Assembly (NCBI GenBank): GCA_002353525.1
Contig: DEJV01000046.1
Location: forward strand, 1 to 10,189
Reading direction: 5' to 3'
Origin: Prevotella sp. UBA2739
Lineage (GTDB): Bacteria > Bacteroidota > Bacteroidia > Bacteroidales > Bacteroidaceae
DNA length: 10,189 nt
Below are positions 5,773-10,189 of this stretch, piece by piece. Position numbers and translations under genes: made by a program. Positions within the stretch are counted from its first letter, which is position 1; each line of letters opens with the position of its first letter. Below the pieces are notes generated by a model. The model searched no databases, was not told the origin of the DNA, and saw nothing but the letters and a program-made list of their open reading frames with translations.

Positions 5773-8394
5773 TTACTCCTTATTTCTCATTCTCACAATC
5801 CCCCTGTAGATTTCGCCTATCCACAATACGACCGACGTGCTGCCAATGATGGTCATCCACTGGATGAACGACAGGGGAACCGTGCGGAACATCTTGCCTC
5901 CGAAAGTGACAATGACCCACTGGCCAAAAAGTATCAGCGCCAGCACCAGCAGCATGCCACGGTCGGCATACAGACGGCGGAATGCCGAATGCGACGATCC
6001 TAACGTCTTGGCGTTGAACAGATTCCACCATTGCAACATGACGAAGGTGGTGAAGAATACGGTCAGTTCGCGCATCTGCACACCAAACTCCACATCGTCG
6101 TGCAGATAATAATAGAACATGGCGAACAGCACTACAAAGAACAAAATGCCAATGCCTAGGATGCCCCTCCACATGCCTCGGGTGATGATGAATGCATTGC
6201 TCGAGCGCGGCTTGTCGTTCATCACCTCGCGCGAAGGTGGCAACGAGGCCAAGGCCATGGCCGCAAATGTGTCCATAATGAGGTTCACCCACAATATCTG
6301 GGTGACGGTGAGCGGCAGTTCGGTGCCCACAATCGAGCCTCCAAGCACCAACAAGAGTGCTGTTACGTTGACCACCAGCTGGAAGAAGAGAAAACGCTGT
6401 ATGTTCTTATACAAAGAGCGTCCCCACATCACGGCATTTACAATCGAGCGGAACGAATCGTCGAGCAGTGTCATGTCGCTGGCCTCTTTGGCCACGCTCG
6501 TTCCGCTGCCAAGCGACAGTCCCACATGTGCGTAATTCAAGGCCGGCGCATCGTTGGTGCCATCGCCTGTGACGGCTACGATCTCGCCGCGCTTCTGCAG
6601 CATCTGCACCAGCCGCTGCTTGTCCGACGGCCGTGCCCTGCTCATCACTTTCAGTCTGCCGGCACACTCCAGCGCTTCCTCATCGCTCATGGCCGAGAAC
6701 TCCGAGCCGGAAATGGTGTATGGTTGAGAGGGGAGGGGTGAGGGGTGAGAGGTGAGATGGGAGAGGGGAGAGGTGGGCGTTAAGCCATCAACAATATGAA
6801 TCTGCCGGGCAATCTCCATGGCTGTGGCAGAGGTGTCGCCCGTGACAATTTTTACGTCGATGCCGGCTTTCAGGCAGTCTTGCACGGCCTGTGGCACATC
6901 TTTTCGCACAGGGTCGCTGATGGCAACCACTGCCTGGAAACGGCCGTTGCAGGCAAAGGCCAGCGTGCGCATGGCCTGATGCTGATAACTGTTCAGCCGC
7001 TCGTTCACCGTGTTCCACTCGTCAGCACTGACAGTCTCGCACATGCCCAGCACAATCTCGGGCGCTCCTTTCACGAATACATACCGCTGGCCGTCGATTA
7101 CCGCCGTGGTTTGCATATACTTTTTCTCTGTCGAGAACGGTATCTGTGCATCAATGGTGGCCCGGGCGCGCAGCGACAAATAATCAGTCTGTTGCAGACT
7201 TTGCAGTAATGCCACTTCCGTGGGGTTACCAATGCCTTTGCCGCCGTCGAGCTCGGCCGTTGAGTTGACGGCCATATTCCATTCTAGCAACTCGCTGCCC
7301 AACCGTCCGTTGGCCACTGTCTTGTCGGCCACCGTCATCCGGTTTTCGGTCAGTGTGCCCGTCTTGTCGGTGCATATCACCGTCACAGCACCCATGGTCT
7401 CGCATGCATGCAGTTTCCTCACAAGATTGTTGCTCTTCAGCATTCGCCGCATGTTCAGTGCCAACGACAGAGTCACGGCCATAGGAAGTCCTTCGGGAAC
7501 GGCCATCACGATGAGCGTGACCGCCATCATGAAATAGCGCAGCACCACCTCGGCCATTCCGAGGTAGTTGTCAGTATGCCACAACGGGTTGGTCAGGATG
7601 TCGTGACCCAGAAACAAGACGAAGGCTGCTATCGACACGCCCATGCCTACTTTGCTAATCAGCGAGGCCAGCCTGTCGAGCTGTTGGTTCAGGGGAGTCT
7701 TCACACCCGTGGTCTCTGCCGATGTGCGTGCCACCTTTCCTATCTCTGTATAGTCGCCCACTGCTGTCATCACAGCTCTGCCGTGTCCGTTCATTACGAG
7801 CGACGAGCGCAGTACCACATCCTTGGGATAAGCTTCGCCAGGCTGGGAATGGGGAGCAGACGAACCGCTCGCGTCTGGCTCGTCGGCATTCACCATCTTG
7901 TTGGTCAGCATCTCACCCGTCAGCGATGACTCGTTGATTTGCAGGTCAACAGCCTCTACCAGTTTGCCGTCGGCAGGCACCTCGTCGCCAGGTTCGAGCA
8001 CTACCACGTCGCCCACCACCACATCGCGGCGGGCAATCTGCTGCACCCGTCCTTGTCGCACCACTTTCACGGGCTGTTCTTCGTTCATCTGTGTCAGTAC
8101 ATCGAATTTCTTGGCAGCGTCGCGCTCGAAATAAAAGCCCACGGTAGTGGCAAAGAAAATGGCCAGGATGATGCCGATGGTCTCCACAAAGTCGTTCTGA
8201 ACAAAGGCCAGCGCCAGCGAGATGGCCGCGGCTACCAGTAAAATGCGGATAATAGGATCTTCATATTTCTCAAGATATAGCTTCCAAAGAGAAGTCCGCT
8301 TCACAGGCGTCAGCACATTCTGCCCGTGTTTTCTCCGGCTTTCTTCCACCTGCTGGGCGGTGAGTCCTTGGAGTTTATGTGCGTTTGTAGTCAT
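5773..8394 (-). CDS. Calcium-translocating P-type ATPase, PMCA (P2B) type
   Basis: This 873-residue inner-membrane pump is predicted to export Ca2+ at the cost of ATP. Domains run in order: N-terminal cytoplasmic segment; M1-M2 (about 49-88); actuator domain with SSLTGE (156-161); M3-M4 with the ion-binding PEGLP (300-304); phosphorylation motif CTDKTGTLT with Asp343; nucleotide domain with KGAPE (442-446); hinge TGDGTNDAPAL (609-619); and M5-M10 to about residue 862. In M6, VNLIMDTF supplies Asn704 and Asp708, and M5 has Asn676, consistent with the single Ca2+ site of PMCA-type pumps rather than the two sites of SERCA. There is a flexible insert at about 171-190 in the actuator domain and a Ser/Pro-rich insert at about 539-557 encoded by a 7-bp tandem repeat. 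It is the first gene of a unit with ribF and the CPBP protease. The ion is inferred from motifs; Mn2+ transport cannot be excluded. Confidence 0.93.
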   Translation of the reverse strand: MTTNAHKLQGLTAQQVEESRRKHGQNVLTPVKRTSLWKLYLEKYEDPIIRILLVAAAISLALAFVQNDFVETIGIILAIFFATTVGFYFERDAAKKFDVLTQMNEEQPVKVVRQGRVQQIARRDVVVGDVVVLEPGDEVPADGKLVEAVDLQINESSLTGEMLTNKMVNADEPDASGSSAPHSQPGEAYPKDVVLRSSLVMNGHGRAVMTAVGDYTEIGKVARTSAETTGVKTPLNQQLDRLASLISKVGMGVSIAAFVLFLGHDILTNPLWHTDNYLGMAEVVLRYFMMAVTLIVMAVPEGLPMAVTLSLALNMRRMLKSNNLVRKLHACETMGAVTVICTDKTGTLTENRMTVADKTVANGRLGSELLEWNMAVNSTAELDGGKGIGNPTEVALLQSLQQTDYLSLRARATIDAQIPFSTEKKYMQTTAVIDGQRYVFVKGAPEIVLGMCETVSADEWNTVNERLNSYQHQAMRTLAFACNGRFQAVVAISDPVRKDVPQAVQDCLKAGIDVKIVTGDTSATAMEIARQIHIVDGLTPTSPLSHLTSHPSPLPSQPYTISGSEFSAMSDEEALECAGRLKVMSRARPSDKQRLVQMLQKRGEIVAVTGDGTNDAPALNYAHVGLSLGSGTSVAKEASDMTLLDDSFRSIVNAVMWGRSLYKNIQRFLFFQLVVNVTALLLVLGGSIVGTELPLTVTQILWVNLIMDTFAAMALASLPPSREVMNDKPRSSNAFIITRGMWRGILGIGILFFVVLFAMFYYYLHDDVEFGVQMRELTVFFTTFVMLQWWNLFNAKTLGSSHSAFRRLYADRGMLLVLALILFGQWVIVTFGGKMFRTVPLSFIQWMTIIGSTSVVLWIGEIYRGIVRMRNKE
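6724..6779. repeat. Heptanucleotide tandem repeat inside the Ca2+-ATPase gene
   Basis: Read on the coding (minus) strand, seven consecutive 7-mers occupy 6772-6724: CTCTCCC, CTCTCCC, ATCTCAC, CTCTCAC, CCCTCAC, CCCTCCC and CTCTCAA. A further degenerate unit lies at 6779-6773. The frame is kept, giving residues of the form TSPLSHL, TSHPSPL and PSQPYTI in a P-domain surface loop just before the ISGSEF strand. Three units make 21 nt, so gain or loss of one or two copies would shift the frame, whereas three copies would not. Confidence 0.85.
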
Positions 8395-8418
8395 TTGCTT
8401 ATATCATGTTTTGGGTTG

Positions 8419-8450
8419 CAAAGTTAGTAATTTCATTTCTTTTTAGGAAA
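8419..8450 (-). promoter_or_regulatory. Probable promoter of the ATPase-ribF-CPBP unit
   Basis: On the minus strand TAACTTTG at 8426-8419 matches the -7 consensus exactly. TTTC at 8450-8447 lies 20 nt upstream and matches three of four bases of the -33 TTTG. Transcription would start near 8413, about 18 nt before the ATG at 8394. It lies back to back with the tRNA promoter. Confidence 0.6.
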
Positions 8451-8454
8451 AAAA

Positions 8455-8486
8455 TTTGGAAAATTGCATAATAAACACTACCTTTG
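8455..8486 (+). promoter_or_regulatory. tRNA promoter
   Basis: TTTG at 8455-8458 and TACCTTTG at 8479-8486 are separated by 20 nt, a full match to the Bacteroidota primary promoter. The start site would be near 8492, giving a leader of about 28 nt to be removed by RNase P. Confidence 0.8.
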
Positions 8487-8519
8487 CACCCGTAAACTAC
8501 ATCATTAATGATAGTAGCC

Positions 8520-8593
8520 GGGCTTTTAGCTCAGTTGGTTAGAGCAACAGACTCATAATCTGGAGGTCCTAGGTTCAAGCCCTAGATGGCCCA
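8520..8593 (+). tRNA. tRNA with CAU anticodon (probably elongator tRNA-Met)
   Basis: The 74-nt sequence folds as a cloverleaf: acceptor GGGCTTT/ATGGCCC, D arm GCTC..GAGC with the AGTTGGTTA loop, anticodon loop CTCATAA (CAU), variable loop AGGTC, and T arm CTAGG-TTCAAGC-CCTAG with discriminator A. No CCA is encoded. It is not the initiator, because it has a normal G1-C72 pair and lacks the three G-C pairs at the base of the anticodon stem. The same anticodon loop is found in tRNA-Ile2, whose C34 is changed to lysidine by TilS, so Ile2 remains possible. The fold has a U6-U67 mismatch beside a U5-G68 wobble and an A27-G43 mismatch. It has its own promoter upstream and a terminator 3 nt downstream. 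Confidence 0.9.
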
Positions 8594-8596
8594 CGG

Positions 8597-8628
8597 AAGT
8601 GCCTCATCACGCGATGAGGCACTTTTTT
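8597..8628 (+). terminator. Rho-independent terminator of the tRNA
   Basis: AAGTGCCTCATC pairs with GATGAGGCACTT over 12 bp around a 4-nt ACGC loop and is followed by a T-run on the plus strand. It begins right after the tRNA 3' end. It also abuts the stop codon of the convergent LysR gene, but the minus strand has no T-run, so it mainly serves the tRNA. Confidence 0.88.
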
Positions 8629-8629
8629 G

Positions 8630-9538
8630 TTACATGCCGAGCTGGTTGCGCAAGATGGATGTGCTCTCGCTAAGCATCTTGACAAACTCGCGGGCAGAGT
8701 TTTTCACGTAAGAGCCTTTCAGCAGGTGGATGCATCCCTGCATCACATTCTCCGGGGTGTCGGTGTCGCTAATGGGGATGGCGCAAAGGCCATGTTCGCC
8801 TACCACCGTGCTCTCGCTGAGAATGGTGACATAGTTTGACTCGCGTGCCAGACGGAACAAAAGATACACCGTGTTCATCTCTACCTTCACCCTGTAGTGA
8901 TAGTCTGAGCCGGCAATGCTGCGCTCAAAGGCACTTCGGGCCTGGGTTCCCATGCGCGGCAGCGCAAGGTCGTAGCGTTGCAACTCGGCGAGCGTGATGC
9001 TCTGGCGCCCCACGAGCGAGTGATGCTCGTTGACAATGGCAGCCAGTCGGTGGTGGAAGAGTGTTCGACTCTCGATGCGCGGATTGCTCTGCGTAGGCTT
9101 GAAGGCCAGCACAAAGTCGAACTCATGATGCTGCAGACGCTCCATCAGGTCGGCCATGGTCGACTGGGTGACGTTGACTTTTACGTGCGGATAATGTCGC
9201 AGGAAGGCGGTGAGCGTCTCAGCCATAATGCTGGTGAACGAGTATGTCACACCGATGTTCAGCTCGCCACCCATCAGGTTTTTCAGGTCGTTAAGCCTTA
9301 GCTGGCAGTTCTCTGCGGCCTGCAGCGTCTCTTGAGCCAGTGGCAAGAGTGTCTGTCCGGCTTCTGTGAGAGTCACCTCATGGCTGTTGCGCATGAACAG
9401 CGGTTGGTCTAGATCACGCTCCAATTGCAATATTTGCTGTGAAAGAGTGCTCTGCGTGATGAACAGCTCTTTTGCAGCAGTAGAAAAGTTGAGGGTCTCG
9501 GCAACCCGCAAAAAATATTTCAGTTGTCGTAGTTCCAT
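8630..9538 (-). CDS. LysR-family transcriptional regulator
   Basis: The product is 302 residues from the ATG at 9538, the normal LysR length. The N-terminal winged helix-turn-helix is clear: MELRQLKYFLRVAETLNFSTAAKELFITQSTLSQQI, with recognition helix about residues 28-36, then LERDLDQPLFMRN and VTLTEAGQTLLP. A linker helix leads into a two-lobe periplasmic-binding-like effector domain from about residue 82 (LNIGVTYSFTSIM). It has Cys residues in ENCQ, GLCA and QGCI but not the redox Cys pair of OxyR, so I do not call it OxyR. An in-frame ATG at 9574 would add 12 residues (MAIFRIIRKFAA); I prefer 9538 because MELRQLKYF is the usual LysR start. The gene faces a divergently transcribed small membrane-protein gene, a common arrangement for a LysR regulator and its target. 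Effector and regulon are unknown. Confidence 0.93.
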   Translation of the reverse strand: MELRQLKYFLRVAETLNFSTAAKELFITQSTLSQQILQLERDLDQPLFMRNSHEVTLTEAGQTLLPLAQETLQAAENCQLRLNDLKNLMGGELNIGVTYSFTSIMAETLTAFLRHYPHVKVNVTQSTMADLMERLQHHEFDFVLAFKPTQSNPRIESRTLFHHRLAAIVNEHHSLVGRQSITLAELQRYDLALPRMGTQARSAFERSIAGSDYHYRVKVEMNTVYLLFRLARESNYVTILSESTVVGEHGLCAIPISDTDTPENVMQGCIHLLKGSYVKNSAREFVKMLSESTSILRNQLGM

Positions 9539-9543
9539 GGCTG

Positions 9544-9551
9544 CAAATTTA
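9544..9551 (-). promoter_or_regulatory. -7 box at the LysR start
   Basis: On the minus strand TAAATTTG at 9551-9544 fits TAnnTTTG. It ends only 5 nt before the preferred ATG at 9538, so a transcript from it would be nearly leaderless. No TTTG -33 element is found at the proper distance, so it may be a chance match with the real promoter further upstream. Confidence 0.35.
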
Positions 9552-9623
9552 CGAATTATTCTGAAAATAGCCATTGATTATCAGCATATTTTTAATATCA
9601 GCGTGTTTGTTATCGTTTTTATC

Positions 9624-9636
9624 GATAGTAACTATC
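9624..9636. promoter_or_regulatory. Perfect palindrome, candidate LysR operator
   Basis: GATAGTAACTATC is a perfect 6-bp inverted repeat about one central base, lying in the 219-bp gap between the LysR gene and the divergent small gene. LysR proteins bind short dyads of this size, typically upstream of the divergent gene. It sits about 69 nt upstream of the -7 box at 9705, which fits a recognition site. No binding evidence exists in the sequence itself. Confidence 0.35.
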
Positions 9637-9704
9637 TCAGTTCTGTCTTGTGCCACATTCGAATAGTTTCATAGCCAATGTGATGCCGAACAGGCAGATT
9701 GTTG

Positions 9705-9712
9705 TAATTTTG
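9705..9712 (+). promoter_or_regulatory. -7 box of the small membrane-protein gene
   Basis: TAATTTTG matches TAnnTTTG. A TTTG -33 element is missing at 19-21 nt upstream, which would suit an activator-dependent promoter. Transcription would start near 9719, giving a leader of about 39 nt before the ATG at 9758. Confidence 0.5.
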
Positions 9713-9757
9713 CATCGTGAAAAGAAACAGTAAGTAAAATTTTAAAACGTAAACAGT

Positions 9758-9865
9758 ATGGATAACATTACACTTTTTAACGTTGCCAGTTTGGCCGTTA
9801 TGCTCATCGCAGGAACATTGTTCTCAATTTGGTACGCACGTCACGAGCACATCGACGTGAAATAA
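9758..9865 (+). CDS. Putative 35-residue single-pass membrane protein
   Basis: The reading frame MDNITLFNVASLAVMLIAG continues as TLFSIWYARHEHIDVK and stops at TAA. Residues about 6-26 form one hydrophobic helix ending in Trp-Tyr, and the tail is short, charged and His-containing (ARHEHIDVK), suggesting a small inner-membrane peptide with the tail in the cytoplasm. I do not recognise a family. Coding status is supported by the independent unit around it: a consensus -7 box at 9705, an A-rich leader typical of Bacteroidota starts, and a strong terminator 34 nt after the stop. Small proteins of this shape often act as accessory subunits of membrane complexes or regulators of transporters, but nothing here points to a particular partner. 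A short leader peptide or a small RNA with a chance reading frame are the alternatives. Confidence 0.55.
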   Translation: MDNITLFNVASLAVMLIAGTLFSIWYARHEHIDVK

Positions 9866-9898
9866 TTTGTCTCTTATACATCTTATTATAAATAACGG

Positions 9899-9942
9899 GT
9901 AGTGCAGTTATGCTGAATGAAGCGTAACTGCACTACTTTTTT
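9899..9942 (+). terminator. Rho-independent terminator of the small gene
   Basis: GTAGTGCAGTTATGC (9899-9913) pairs with GCGTAACTGCACTAC (9922-9936) over 15 bp with one G-U pair and an 8-nt loop, followed by six T. It ends the plus-strand transcript 9 nt before the stop of the convergent ABC ATPase gene. Confidence 0.9.
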
Positions 9943-9950
9943 CTATCCGT

Positions 9951-10189
9951 TTACAGCATTACCTCTGGCACGATTTGTCCGTCGAGCAGGTTCACGATGC
10001 GTTGGGCATAGCCTGCATCGCGCTCGGAGTGGGTCACCATCAGCACGGTGGTGCCCTCCTGGTTCAGTTGCGTGAGCAGTTGCATCACCTCCAGTCCGTT
10101 CTTCGAGTCGAGGTTACCCGTCGGCTCGTCGGCAAGAATCAGTTTCGGATTCATCACCACGGCACGGGCGATGGCCACGCGCTGCTGCT
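9951..10189 (-). CDS. ABC transporter ATP-binding protein (MacB/LolD type), C-terminal part
   Basis: The frame runs off the window end, leaving about the last 79 residues. It opens in the end of the ABC signature (QQRVAIARAVV), then Walker B with the catalytic Glu (LILADEPTGNLD), the D-loop (NLDSKNG) and the H-loop His (TVLMVTHSERDA), ending in IVNLLDGQIVPEVML. ADEPTGNLDS and the short C-terminus are typical of the MacB/LolD/FtsE-like group, ATPases that pair with MacB-like or FtsX-like permeases for lipoprotein, peptide or drug export. The Walker A motif and the partner permease are outside the window, so the substrate cannot be named. No gene follows in the same direction before the convergent terminator, so this is the last gene of its unit. 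Confidence 0.93.
   Translation of the reverse strand, partial: QQRVAIARAVVMNPKLILADEPTGNLDSKNGLEVMQLLTQLNQEGTTVLMVTHSERDAGYAQRIVNLLDGQIVPEVML

Noticed and set aside
6724..6779. Direct repeats suggesting a CRISPR array
   Set aside because: Units are 7 bp and contiguous without spacers, and they are in frame within a P-type ATPase. This is a microsatellite-like repeat.
8520..8593. Initiator tRNA-Met
   Set aside because: G1-C72 is paired and the anticodon stem lacks the three consecutive G-C pairs of initiators.
8630..9538. OxyR assignment for the LysR gene, prompted by the ATAG..CTAT half-sites upstream
   Set aside because: The protein lacks the OxyR redox Cys pair, and the half-sites are 3 nt apart rather than the 7 nt of the OxyR motif.

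Overview
The window looks like a chromosomal segment of a Bacteroidota species, most likely Prevotellaceae. The reasons are promoters of the TTTG / TAnnTTTG type, start codons preceded by A-rich sequence without clear Shine-Dalgarno motifs, protein families typical of the phylum (PafA-type phosphatase, OMP beta-barrel, CPBP protease) and a tRNA with no encoded CCA. Genes are moderately GC-rich and intergenic gaps are AT-rich. I see no phage, plasmid, insertion-sequence or CRISPR genes.

Layout. 1-204 is the end of a winged-helix regulator (+). It is followed by a long palindrome (231-289) and an otherwise empty stretch to 448. 449-2149 (-) is the most unusual gene: an ECF sigma factor, a transmembrane helix, a periplasmic linker and an outer-membrane beta-barrel in one reading frame. 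Divergent from it, behind a textbook promoter, is a secreted PafA-like alkaline phosphatase (2418-3896, +). A 22-bp hairpin (3919-3978) separates the phosphatase from a convergent three-gene minus-strand unit. In transcription order that unit is a PMCA-type calcium P-type ATPase (8394-5773), riboflavin kinase/FAD synthetase RibF (5754-4822) and a CPBP intramembrane protease (4773-4012). The ATPase carries an in-frame 7-bp tandem repeat.

Divergent from the ATPase is a tRNA with a CAU anticodon (8520-8593), with its own promoter and terminator. A LysR-type regulator (8630-9538, -) follows. Divergent from it is a 35-residue predicted membrane peptide (9758-9865, +) with its own -7 box and a strong terminator. 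The window ends in the C-terminal half of a MacB/LolD-type ABC ATPase (9951-10189, -).

How the genes may work together. The ATPase-ribF-CPBP run has short gaps (18 and 48 nt) and is probably cotranscribed, although the three functions are not obviously linked. The sigma/beta-barrel protein has a domain order that could carry a signal from the outer membrane to RNA polymerase in a single chain. Its targets cannot be read from the sequence; the divergent phosphatase gene and its own promoter are candidates only by position. The LysR regulator may control the divergent small membrane protein, because a 13-bp palindrome lies between them.
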